Below are positions 1-5,267 of a DNA stretch of 5,267 bases, piece by piece. A program made the position numbers and the translations under genes. How positions within the stretch are numbered: position 1 is the first letter of the stretch; every line of letters begins with the position of its first letter. The notes under the pieces were generated by a model, which saw only the letters and a list, made by a program, of their open reading frames with translations, was not told the origin of the DNA and made no database searches. The DNA lies in the NCBI GenBank assembly GCA_021768055.1, contig JAASSE010000108.1:1-5267 (forward strand), given 5' to 3'. This stretch comes from Gammaproteobacteria bacterium. Lineage in GTDB: Bacteria > Pseudomonadota > Gammaproteobacteria > SZUA-229.

Positions 1-1
1 A

Positions 2-370
2 ATGGTCAACATGCAGTTGATCAACGGCGTCAGCTTTACCAAGGGATGCTACCCAGGGCAGGAAATTGTTGCGCGTATGCATTACCTGGGAAAACTAAAA
101 CGCCGTATGTATCGCATTGGCTTTGACAGCAGCGAACAACCAGATACAGGCACCGCGTTGGCTACCGAGACATCAACTGCAAGCCAGGATATCGGTACCA
201 TCCTCAGCGCCCAGGAAAATCCGGACGGCAATTACGAAGCGCTGGCCGTGATCCAGGTCAACGATGCTGAAAACAGCAAGCTAAGACTGGGTGATGCCAA
301 AGGGCCTGAAGTAACGGTACTGGATCTGCCCTATGCGTTTGATGACGAGGACAAGCAACCCGCAAAGTAA
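2..370 (+). CDS. ygfZ: tRNA-modifying protein YgfZ / folate-binding (GcvT-like) protein, C-terminal part; 5' end outside window
   Basis: Only the last 122 residues are visible and the frame is open to the left edge, so the Met at base 2 is internal and not the start. The diagnostic motif is K-G-C-Y-P-G-Q-E (visible residues 14-21), the YgfZ signature whose cysteine is needed for activity in E. coli. Before it lies QLINGVSFT, matching the family's NLQxLGGISF context, and after it IVARMHYLGKLKRR. YgfZ is a cytoplasmic folate-binding protein of the GcvT fold that helps maintain certain iron-sulfur enzymes, including MiaB, which methylthiolates tRNA; this is family knowledge. The tail after about residue 95 is acidic and poorly conserved, and the gene ends normally in TAA. 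It runs convergent to lysS with a 55-base gap. The start, N-terminal domain and promoter cannot be assessed. Confidence 0.9.
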   Translation: MVNMQLINGVSFTKGCYPGQEIVARMHYLGKLKRRMYRIGFDSSEQPDTGTALATETSTASQDIGTILSAQENPDGNYEALAVIQVNDAENSKLRLGDAKGPEVTVLDLPYAFDDEDKQPAK

Positions 371-383
371 CAAAGACTTTGCG
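361..383. other. small inverted repeat at the ygfZ stop codon
   Basis: CGCAAAG (361-367) and CTTTGCG (377-383) form a 7-bp stem with a 9-base loop containing the ygfZ TAA. No T-run follows on either strand, so this is not a convincing intrinsic terminator, although it sits where the two convergent transcripts would end. A second CTTTGCG lies at 408-414 and could compete for pairing. Confidence 0.35.
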
Positions 384-385
384 CC

Positions 386-404
386 CCTTCGATTAACTCA
401 GGAC
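386..404 (+). repeat. probable decayed copy of the TTCGACAAGCTCA hairpin repeat
   Basis: The 19 bases ccttcgattaactcaggac match the minus-strand reading of the repeat at 1987-2028 (ccttcgacaagctcaggac) at 16 of 19 positions. The three differences are all inside the loop, at 393, 394 and 396. The CCT/AGG inner stem (386-388 with 400-402) is kept, but the outer arms are not recognisable. CTTTGCG occurs as a direct repeat on both sides (377-383 and 408-414). It lies in the 55-base convergent gap between ygfZ and lysS, a usual setting for small palindromic repeats. The copy is short, so a chance match is possible but unlikely. Confidence 0.5.
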
Positions 405-425
405 AGGCTTTGCGGTAAATAAAGC

Positions 426-1949
426 TTATTCCTGCGGTTCCGCTTCCGCTCTCATATGCGGGAACAGGATCACATCACGAATTGACGGTTGGTCAGTCAA
501 CAGCATCACCAGCCGGTCGATGCCGATGCCCTCGCCCGCAGTTGGCGGCAGACCGTGTTCGAGCGCGCGGATATAGTCCGCATCGAAATGCATGGCTTCC
601 TGGTCGCCTGCTTCTTTCTCTTCCACCTGTTTCCTGAAGCGTTCCGCCTGGTCTTCCGGGTCATTCAGCTCGGAGAAGCCGTTGGCAATTTCACGGCCGC
701 CGATAAACAGCTCAAAGCGGTCGGTAACAAATGGATTGGCATCATTAACACGTGCAAGCGGCGATGTTTCCTTGGGGTACTCGGTGATAAAGGTCGGGTC
801 CTTGAGCTTGTGCTCTACAGTCTTTTCAAATATCTCGACCTGTATTTTTCCAAGACCATATTTTTCCTGGAGCGGAATATCGAGCGATTCAGCCAGCTTG
901 CGTGCAGAGCTGTAATCAGACAGCTCAGCCTCAGTGACACCCGGGTTATATTCAAGAATGGATTCAAGCACTGTCATGCGCCTGAAGGTTTTGCCGAAAT
1001 CATGTTCTTCACCCTGATATTTAACCAGGGTGCTACCAAGCACTTCGGTGGCCAGTTTTCTCAGCAGATCTTCCGTCAGATCCATCAGATCATGGTAATC
1101 CGCATAAGCCTGGTAAAACTCCAGCATGGTGAACTCGGGATTGTGGCGCGTAGACACGCCTTCGTTGCGGAAACTGCGATTGATTTCAAACACGCGTTCA
1201 AAACCGCCAACTACGAGCCGCTTGAGGTAAAGTTCAGGGGCGATGCGCAGAAACATCGACAGGTCCAGTGCGTTGTGATAGGTCTCGAACGGACGCGCTG
1301 TTGCTCCACCCGGTATGATTTGCATCATCGGTGTCTCTACTTCTATGTAGTCATGATGAATGAAGTAATCACGAATGAAGGCGATGATTTTTGCGCGTAA
1401 CTTGAAAGTTTCCTTGACCTCCCAGTTCATGATCAAGTCAATATAACGCTGGCGATAACGGATTTCTGTATCGGTCAAACCGTGAAATTTTGCCGGCAGT
1501 GGTCGTAATGCCTTGGTCAGCAGGCGGATATGGTCGACCTTGACAGACAGCTCACCTGTCTTGGTCTTGAACATGACACCCTCGGCGCCGATCAGATCAC
1601 CGATGTCCCATTTCTTGAACTGTTCGTTATAGACACCTTCGGGCAGGTTATCGCGCTGAAGAAACAGCTGGATCTGGCCGGACATGTCCTGCAGCGTTGC
1701 GAAACTGGCCTTACCCATGACGCGTTTGGCCATCATGCGCCCTGCTACCAATACGCGTACCTGCATCGCTTCGAGTTCATCAGCGGTTTTATCATCGTAT
1801 TCAAGGTGCAGCCCTTCGGCCAATGAATCACGCCTGAAGTCATTGGGGTATGCAATTTCCTGTTCACGCAACTGGGCCAGCTTTTCGCGGCGTTGCGCGA
1901 TAAGCTTGTGTTCGTCTTCCTGTGTCAGTGTTTTGTTTTCGTCGTTCAT
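426..1949 (-). CDS. lysS: lysyl-tRNA synthetase, class II
   Basis: This is a complete 507-residue protein, the usual length for bacterial class II LysRS. It charges tRNA-Lys with lysine using ATP in the cytoplasm, normally as a homodimer. Residues 14-42 ([10 protein letters not shown], then YPNDFRRD) are the typical N-terminal helix. The OB-fold anticodon-binding domain follows at about 62-147 ([20 protein letters not shown]). Class II motif 1 lies near 198-221 ([10 protein letters not shown], then GGATARPF). Motif 2 is at 260-282, with R261 and E263 in FRNEG followed by [26 protein letters not shown] is at 391-400, and motif 3 is GEGIGIDRL at 472-480. The start ATG matches the family N-terminus, but no Shine-Dalgarno sequence precedes it; the 30 bases upstream are AT-rich. 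In E. coli lysS follows prfB directly, whereas here 417 bases with a nuclease cassette intervene. Confidence 0.98.
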   Translation of the reverse strand: MNDENKTLTQEDEHKLIAQRREKLAQLREQEIAYPNDFRRDSLAEGLHLEYDDKTADELEAMQVRVLVAGRMMAKRVMGKASFATLQDMSGQIQLFLQRDNLPEGVYNEQFKKWDIGDLIGAEGVMFKTKTGELSVKVDHIRLLTKALRPLPAKFHGLTDTEIRYRQRYIDLIMNWEVKETFKLRAKIIAFIRDYFIHHDYIEVETPMMQIIPGGATARPFETYHNALDLSMFLRIAPELYLKRLVVGGFERVFEINRSFRNEGVSTRHNPEFTMLEFYQAYADYHDLMDLTEDLLRKLATEVLGSTLVKYQGEEHDFGKTFRRMTVLESILEYNPGVTEAELSDYSSARKLAESLDIPLQEKYGLGKIQVEIFEKTVEHKLKDPTFITEYPKETSPLARVNDANPFVTDRFELFIGGREIANGFSELNDPEDQAERFRKQVEEKEAGDQEAMHFDADYIRALEHGLPPTAGEGIGIDRLVMLLTDQPSIRDVILFPHMRAEAEPQE

Positions 1950-1956
1950 GTATGAA

Positions 1957-1964
1957 ATTATTTA
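1957..1964. repeat. left copy of an 8-bp direct repeat flanking the cassette (possible target-site duplication)
   Basis: The sequence attattta occurs here and again at 2362-2369, outside both hairpin repeats and the nuclease gene. The right copy contains the prfB stop codon, and the left copy lies 7 bases upstream of the lysS ATG. Removing one copy and everything between would leave 12 bases between prfB and lysS. The motif is AT-rich and short, so chance is a real alternative. Confidence 0.35.
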
Positions 1965-1986
1965 TAAAAATACGGCATTAGCCTGG

Positions 1987-2028
1987 AAATCACGTTCGTC
2001 CTGAGCTTGTCGAAGGAGAACGTGATTT
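1987..2028. repeat. palindromic hairpin repeat, copy A
   Basis: The outer arms aaatcacgttc (1987-1997) and gaacgtgattt (2018-2028) are a perfect 11-bp inverted repeat. Inside, TCCT (1999-2002) pairs with AGGA (2014-2017), leaving G1998 as a bulge and an 11-base loop at 2003-2013. The 13 bases 2002-2014 (tgagcttgtcgaa) are the exact reverse complement of 2326-2338 in copy B. It lies between the nuclease stop codon and lysS. No T-run follows in the minus-strand direction, so a role as a simple terminator is not supported. I recall palindromes with a TTCGACAAGCTCA core as multi-copy elements in many bacterial genomes; copy number here cannot be tested. Confidence 0.88.
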
Positions 2029-2044
2029 TGAATATAGTCGTAAC

Positions 2045-2293
2045 CTATCCCAATCTTGCGCGATCAATGCTTCTTTTTTTTCTCCTGCTCCAACCTTTTA
2101 TCTGGCGCTCCACGGTGAGCGCTTCTTCTCTTGTATTAAATTCCTGAGAAAACATTAGATTAACTGGTCGTCTTGAATATGTATAACCAGCAATCACGCC
2201 TTTACTATGTTCACTGATCCTTTTCTCTAGATTATCTGTATGTCCTGCATAATATGAACCATCAGAGCATTTCAGAATATACACCCAAAACAT
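2045..2293 (-). CDS. small GIY-YIG nuclease domain protein, possibly frameshifted at its C-terminus
   Basis: As read, the protein has 82 residues from the Met beginning MFWVYILKC. It is a stand-alone GIY-YIG domain. VYI (4-6) and YAG (15-17) form the signature, with likely catalytic residues Y5, Y15, R25, H29 and E62 by analogy with I-TevI. Family-like blocks follow: GHTDNLEKR, GYTYSRRPV and the helix EEALTVERQIKGW. The family cleaves or nicks DNA; the substrate here is unknown. I chose this start because GGAGGT sits 5 bases upstream. A longer reading from 2323 begins inside repeat B and lacks such a site. An A8 run (2074-2081) follows WSRR. With seven A's the frame would continue KKEALIAQDWDRL and run to a TGA at 1990-1992 inside repeat A, giving 100 residues ending SPSTSSGRT. 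That tail fits my memory of the family better than the current RSIDRARLG end. Confidence 0.85.
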   Translation of the reverse strand: MFWVYILKCSDGSYYAGHTDNLEKRISEHSKGVIAGYTYSRRPVNLMFSQEFNTREEALTVERQIKGWSRRKKRSIDRARLG

Positions 2294-2298
2294 TAAAT

Positions 2299-2304
2299 AC
2301 CTCC
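2299..2304 (-). promoter_or_regulatory. Shine-Dalgarno of the GIY-YIG gene (decides the start)
   Basis: On the minus strand GGAGGT lies 5 bases upstream of the ATG at 2291-2293. It is a strong site, it supports the start at MFWVYIL, and it rules against the upstream ATG at 2321-2323, which lies in repeat B. Confidence 0.85.
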
Positions 2305-2315
2305 ATGTATATAAT

Positions 2316-2348
2316 CCGTTCATGGTTCGACAAGCTCACCACGAACGG
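2316..2348. repeat. palindromic hairpin repeat, copy B
   Basis: The outer arms ccgttc (2316-2321) and gaacgg (2343-2348) pair over 6 bp. An A/C mismatch (2322, 2342) follows, then TGGT (2323-2326) pairs with ACCA (2338-2341) around an 11-base loop at 2327-2337. The core ttcgacaagctca (2326-2338) is identical to the complement of copy A, in opposite orientation. It begins 18 bases past the prfB stop codon and lies just upstream of the nuclease Shine-Dalgarno. In forward frames it translates to FDKLTTNG or VRQAHHERV, the sort of peptide that such repeats contribute to automated annotations. Confidence 0.88.
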
Positions 2349-2361
2349 GTATGGGTTGATT

Positions 2362-2369
2362 ATTATTTA
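2362..2369. repeat. right copy of the 8-bp direct repeat
   Basis: attattta, identical to 1957-1964. On the minus strand it reads TAAATAAT, whose first three bases are the prfB stop codon. If it is a target-site duplication, insertion happened at the very end of prfB and left the protein intact. Confidence 0.35.
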
Positions 2370-3462
2370 CAAACCACTCTTCAGACTCGCCTCGATAAAC
2401 ATATCAATCCCACCATCCAGCACCGCCTGCGTATTACCCGTCTCAACATTGGTGCGCAGATCCTTGATGCGCGACTGGTCGAGTACATAGGAACGTATCT
2501 GGCTGCCCCAGCCAATATCCGACTTAGATTCCTCAACCGCCTGCTGATCGGCATTGCGTTTCTGCACTTCCAGTTCGTACAACTTTGCTTTCAACTGCTT
2601 CATTGCCGTCGCCTTGTTCTTGTGCTGCGAACGGTCGTTCTGGCATTGTACAACTACACCGCTAGGCATGTGCGTAATACGAACCGCGGACTCGGTGCGG
2701 TTTACGTGCTGGCCGCCAGCACCACTGGCGCGGTAAACATCGATCCTCAAGTCCGCCGGATTGATATCGATCTCGATCTCATCATCGATTTCAGGTGAAA
2801 CGAAGACGGCCGCAAAAGATGTGTGACGGCGGTTGCCGGAATCGAATGGTGACTTACGCACCAGCCTGTGCACACCGGTTTCCGTGCGCAGTCTGCCGAA
2901 TACGTAATCGCCGGTAAACCGGACCGTCGCACTTTTAATGCCGGCAACATCGCCAGCCGAGACTTCGATCAGCTCGGTACCGAAGCCGTGCGCTTCGCCC
3001 CAGCGCAAATACATGCGCAGCAGCATTTCAGCCCAGTCCTGCGCTTCAGTACCGCCGGAACCGGCCTGGATATCAAGATAGGCATTGCAGGCATCCATTT
3101 CACCGGAAAACATGCGCCGGAATTCGAGTTCCTCGACCTGCTTCTGCAGATCCGCCAGGTCCTGTTCGACCGCCTCGACGCTGTCTTCATCATTCTCTGC
3201 GACTGCCATTTCGAGCAGTTCACCGGCGTCGTTCAGACCGGTCTCGAGTTGCTCCAGGACCACGACGATTTTTTCCAGCCGTGACCTGTCCTGGCCCAGT
3301 TTCTGCGCCTGCTCAGGATCATTCCAGATATCAGGCTGCTCCAGTTCGCGGATTACTTCCTCGAGCTCTTCCTTGCGTGTATCGAAGTCAAAGATACCCC
3401 CTTAGCGACTCTGAGCGTTCGCGAAGATCATTGATTTGATTGGTGATTGCGTTGACTTCCAT
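2367..3462 (-). CDS. prfB: peptide chain release factor 2, with programmed +1 frameshift
   Basis: RF2 recognises UGA and UAA in the ribosomal A site and triggers peptide release. The gene is read in two parts. Codons 1-24 (3462 down to 3391) start [10 protein letters not shown] and end SLRGYL before an in-frame TGA at 3388-3390. After a +1 shift that skips T3390, reading resumes as [11 protein letters not shown] from 3389 and runs to TAA at 2367-2369, giving 364 residues against 365 in E. coli. The acidic coiled-coil N-terminal domain covers about 25-115. The SPF stop-codon-recognition tripeptide is at 204-206. The GGQ catalytic motif is at 249-251 within [17 protein letters not shown], with Ala at 245 where E. 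coli K-12 has its unusual Thr246. The C-terminus EASLKSGL matches the family. No clear Shine-Dalgarno precedes the start, and a strong hairpin ends 9 bases upstream. tsaB lies 75 bases upstream. Confidence 0.98.
3388..3402 (-). promoter_or_regulatory. prfB programmed +1 frameshift site
   Basis: On the minus strand the site reads AGG GGG TAT CTT TGA followed by C (C3387). This is the classic arrangement: an internal Shine-Dalgarno-like AGGGGG (3397-3402), a CTT slippery codon (3391-3393) and a poorly terminated TGA-C. When RF2 is scarce the ribosome pauses at TGA, slips +1 and makes full-length RF2; when it is abundant the 24-residue peptide is released. The mechanism is established for E. coli prfB, and every element of the site is visible here. 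Confidence 0.97.
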
Positions 3463-3471
3463 CGGTGTTTT

Positions 3472-3494
3472 CTGCTGCTTTTCAAAAGCAGCAG
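3472..3494. other. perfect hairpin in the tsaB-prfB gap, next to the prfB start
   Basis: The arms ctgctgctttt (3472-3482) and aaaagcagcag (3484-3494) form an 11-bp perfect inverted repeat around a single central base; as RNA the loop would open to about 5-7 bases. On the minus strand it ends 9 bases before the prfB ATG, over the place a ribosome binding site would occupy. It is followed there by AAAACACCG and not by a T-run, so it does not look like a standard terminator for tsaB. It may affect prfB translation or protect the upstream mRNA end; this is inference. Confidence 0.65.
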
Positions 3495-3537
3495 ATCTTA
3501 CCTTAAGACGAGTTTTATTGCATAAGTTCAGTGATAT

Positions 3538-4224
3538 TCAGGCAGCGGATTTCTTCGCGACATTGTCTCTCAGGTATACCGGCACCGCCTGTGCAGCCGG
3601 CACGTGGTTGCCTGCTGCATATTCGGGTATGGCAAGCTCGAGTATCGCCTGCGCCGAAGGATAGCAGTCCTCGAGCTGCTGTGAGACCGTGCCGCTGCCG
3701 AGCCGCTCGCACAGAACTTCAGCATAGCCCGACCAGCCACTACCGGCGCCGACCCAGTCGGTGCCGTCCGGGAGGGGAACCTGCTGTGGCGGCACTACCT
3801 GCTCTTCGCCGAGCAGGCGCATGATGCCGTTGTCATCGGCCTGGTAAGCGCCCCAGTAAACCTCGTGCATACGCGCATCGAGTGCGGCGAGCACGCGACT
3901 GGCCCCGTTCTCTGACAATGCACGCTGCGCAATCGCAGCCAGTGTCGATACCGGCACCACCGGAATATCGTGCGCGAAGCCGATACCCTGGACCACGCCG
4001 GCGGCGATGCGCACACCCATGAATGAACCGGGGCCGCGCGCAAAAGCCAGTGCATCGATGTCACTCACGCTGATGCCGGCATCGTTCAACAACTGCTCGA
4101 TCATCGGCAAGATGATGTGACTGTGTTCGCGCGGCGCAATGCGGTACTGCTGTGTGGTCTGTCCATCAACCGACAGCGCCGCCGAGCACGCTTCTGTCGC
4201 AGTGTCTATCGCGAGCATGTTCAT
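3538..4224 (-). CDS. tsaB: tRNA threonylcarbamoyladenosine biosynthesis protein TsaB
   Basis: This is a complete protein of 228 residues (E. coli TsaB has 231). TsaB is the non-catalytic ASKHA-fold partner of TsaD in the TsaB-TsaD-TsaE complex. That complex transfers the threonylcarbamoyl group to A37 of ANN-decoding tRNAs in the cytoplasm. Seen in the sequence are the N-terminal MLAIDTATEACSAAL (3-17), REHSHIILPMI (32-42), ARGPGSFMGVRIAAGVVQG (62-80), VSTLAAIAQ (92-100), LDARMHEVYWGAY (115-127) and the C-terminal PVYLRDNVAKK (215-225). TsaB lacks the metal-binding residues of TsaD. The GPGSF motif is followed by Met68 where most homologues I recall have Thr. The ATG overlaps the helicase stop codon as ATGA, and AGGAGG lies 7 bases upstream, which favours the first Met over the Met at residue 3. 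Linkage to a YoaA-type helicase matches E. coli. Confidence 0.96.
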   Translation of the reverse strand: MNMLAIDTATEACSAALSVDGQTTQQYRIAPREHSHIILPMIEQLLNDAGISVSDIDALAFARGPGSFMGVRIAAGVVQGIGFAHDIPVVPVSTLAAIAQRALSENGASRVLAALDARMHEVYWGAYQADDNGIMRLLGEEQVVPPQQVPLPDGTDWVGAGSGWSGYAEVLCERLGSGTVSQQLEDCYPSAQAILELAIPEYAAGNHVPAAQAVPVYLRDNVAKKSAA

Positions 4225-5267
4225 GCGACAGCCTCCTCGTCGGCGTCTGCATAAAACGCCTGCACATCATCAAGCCGGCTGGTTACCGGCATCGGTGGCA
4301 GGCTGTTGAGAAAGATCTTGCCGTAGGCCTTGGCGGTGATTCTGGGATCGCCGATGACGACGACACCGCGGTCACTGACATCACGGATCAGGCGACCAAC
4401 GCCCTGCTTCAATGCAATCACCGCGCGCGGTAACTGGTAATCCATGAACGGCTGCCCACCGTGCTGCCTGATGGCGTCAATCCTTGCCTGCATCACCGGG
4501 TCGCCCGGCGAGGCAAACGGGAGCTTGTCGATCACAACGCAAGACAGTGCCTCACCGCGCACATCGACACCTTCCCAGAAACTCGACGTGCCCAGCAAAA
4601 TGGCATTGCCCGCTTCGCGAAAGCGCTCCAACAACTGGTGTTTCGGAAACTCACCCTGCATCATGATCGGATAGTCGACAGTATCCTGTAACATGTGCTG
4701 TGCTGCATGCATGGCCTTGTAACTGGTAAACAATATGAATGTCCGCCCCTTGCTGGCATTGATCACCGGGCGCACCTTTTCAATCAGCCTGTCGGTAAAT
4801 GATAAATCAGATGGTTCGGGCATACCCGCGGGCAGGTACAGCAGGCCCTGTTGCTGATAATCAAACGGGCTTTGCCAGGTGCCGCTTTCATATTCATTTA
4901 TGCCGAGACCATGAGCGAAATGGCTGAAGTCGTTGTTGACCTGCAGGGTCGCGGAGGTAAATATCCATGATGCTGAAAAATCATCGGTATGGCGGCGGAA
5001 CAGGCTTGATACATCGACCGGTGTCGCATGCAGCATAAAACTGCGCGACCAGTTTTCATACCACAGAACCGAATCGACATCGTCTTCTGCGTTGTCATCG
5101 CTAAACCGCTGCAAGGTATCGCGCATCGCGGCGCAACGCTGGTCGCACTGATCCAGGCCGCGGCTTCTTTCTGCAGCGACGTTGAGTATGTCCGCTAATT
5201 CCTGCAGTGCCTGCATCAGTCCGGTTAGCGCCTGTTTGACCGCCGGTTTGTGCTGAATCTGCGCCCA
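4221..5267 (-). CDS. yoaA: ATP-dependent DNA helicase of the DinG/YoaA family, C-terminal half; 5' end outside window
   Basis: The frame is open to the right edge, giving 348 visible residues; the Met codon at 5214-5216 is internal. This is the second half of an XPD/DinG-like superfamily 2 helicase. Counting from that Met, visible motifs are WIFTSATL (84-91, motif III), FILFTSYKAM (160-169, motif IV), GTSSFWEGVDVRG (209-221, motif V), VIDKLPFASPGDP (228-240) and QGVGRLIR (271-278, motif VI with its arginines). The Walker A and B boxes and the iron-sulfur cluster cysteines of the N-terminal half lie outside the window. YoaA helps repair stalled replication forks in E. coli, partnered with HolC; DinG unwinds forks and R-loops. 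I prefer YoaA because tsaB follows directly, as in E. coli, but a plain DinG label would also fit. The ATGA overlap suggests one transcript with tsaB. Confidence 0.9.
   Translation of the reverse strand, partial: WAQIQHKPAVKQALTGLMQALQELADILNVAAERSRGLDQCDQRCAAMRDTLQRFSDDNAEDDVDSVLWYENWSRSFMLHATPVDVSSLFRRHTDDFSASWIFTSATLQVNNDFSHFAHGLGINEYESGTWQSPFDYQQQGLLYLPAGMPEPSDLSFTDRLIEKVRPVINASKGRTFILFTSYKAMHAAQHMLQDTVDYPIMMQGEFPKHQLLERFREAGNAILLGTSSFWEGVDVRGEALSCVVIDKLPFASPGDPVMQARIDAIRQHGGQPFMDYQLPRAVIALKQGVGRLIRDVSDRGVVVIGDPRITAKAYGKIFLNSLPPMPVTSRLDDVQAFYADADEEAVA
4232..4237 (-). promoter_or_regulatory. Shine-Dalgarno of tsaB inside the end of the helicase gene
   Basis: AGGAGG on the minus strand sits 7 bases upstream of the ATG at 4222-4224 and would be 13 bases from the alternative Met3 codon. 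Together with the ATGA overlap it points to translational coupling with the helicase. Confidence 0.8.

Larger units (their letters stand above)
1987..2348 (-). mobile_element. candidate repeat-bounded GIY-YIG cassette inserted between prfB and lysS
   Basis: The unit consists of hairpin repeat A, a small GIY-YIG nuclease gene and hairpin repeat B. The two repeats face each other in inverted orientation, as their asymmetric 11-base loops show. It occupies almost all of a 417-base gap between two genes that are about 10 bases apart in E. coli. There is no transposase or recombinase other than the nuclease. An 8-bp direct repeat lies outside it (1957-1964 and 2362-2369). That the nuclease mobilises the repeats is inference; the inverted arrangement and the break in operon spacing are visible directly. 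Exact element ends are uncertain because neither hairpin abuts the direct repeats. Confidence 0.5.

Noticed and set aside
371..425. Bidirectional intrinsic terminator between ygfZ and lysS
   Set aside because: Short stems can be drawn, but none is followed by a T-run on either strand.
803..811. tgagcttgt, part of the repeat core, inside lysS
   Set aside because: It is explained by the HKLK codons of lysS, has no stem around it and diverges at once on the right.
489..1400. 303-codon open frame on the plus strand opposite lysS
   Set aside because: It lies wholly antisense to an unambiguous lysS, shows no recognisable domain, and its composition is what the complement of lysS codons would give.
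1950..1986. AT-rich TATAAA-like box before lysS as a promoter
   Set aside because: No acceptable -35 hexamer lies at the right distance; AT richness alone is not enough.
2294..2323. Ten-residue N-terminal extension (MNGLYTWRYL) of the GIY-YIG protein
   Set aside because: Its ATG lies in the arm of repeat B and has no ribosome binding site, while GGAGGT sits 5 bases before the next Met, where family similarity begins.
2306..2331. Possible promoter for the nuclease: TTGTCG in repeat B, 16 bases, then TATACA (minus strand)
   Set aside because: Each box matches the consensus at only 4 of 6 positions, and the implied RNA start would fall at or within the Shine-Dalgarno, leaving almost no leader.
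3495..3537. TAAGAT on the minus strand as a -10 box for prfB
   Set aside because: The hexamer 17 bases upstream does not resemble TTGACA, and co-transcription with tsaB is equally plausible.
4521..4531. gagcttgtcga, identical to the 11-base loop of the hairpin repeat
   Set aside because: It encodes part of the conserved VIDKLPF motif of the helicase on the minus strand and has no flanking palindromic arms, so it is a chance match.

Overview
The window reads as chromosomal DNA of a gammaproteobacterium. It carries a housekeeping block on the minus strand in the order yoaA-type helicase, tsaB, prfB, lysS, facing a plus-strand ygfZ. The protein sequences resemble their E. coli counterparts closely, and yoaA-tsaB and prfB-lysS are both familiar gammaproteobacterial neighbours. 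No genus can be named from the sequence alone.

Layout from left to right. Bases 2-370 hold the 3' end of ygfZ (plus strand). A 55-base convergent gap follows, containing what looks like a decayed copy of a palindromic repeat. lysS (class II lysyl-tRNA synthetase) occupies 426-1949 on the minus strand. Bases 1950-2366 break up what is normally a tightly spaced prfB-lysS pair. They contain a small GIY-YIG nuclease gene (2045-2293, minus) between two hairpin repeats in inverted orientation (1987-2028 and 2316-2348) that share a 13-base core. prfB (release factor 2) spans 2367-3462 and needs the classic programmed +1 frameshift near its 5' end. A 75-base gap with a perfect 11-bp inverted repeat separates it from tsaB (3538-4224). 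tsaB overlaps the end of a DinG/YoaA-family helicase (4221 to beyond the right edge) by ATGA.

Functionally this is mostly translation. LysS charges tRNA-Lys, RF2 terminates at UGA/UAA, TsaB takes part in the t6A modification of ANN-decoding tRNAs, and YgfZ supports iron-sulfur enzymes including the tRNA methylthiolase MiaB. The helicase is a DNA repair protein.

The part most worth a second look is the nuclease-plus-repeat cassette. It behaves like a minimal mobile unit: paired structured repeats with compensatory base changes, a single nuclease gene, and an 8-bp direct repeat outside it that, if collapsed, restores a 12-base prfB-lysS spacing. The nuclease gene also carries an A8 run. Removing one A would give a family-like C-terminus that reads into the repeat itself, so the gene may be frameshifted, slippage-prone, or affected by a sequencing error.
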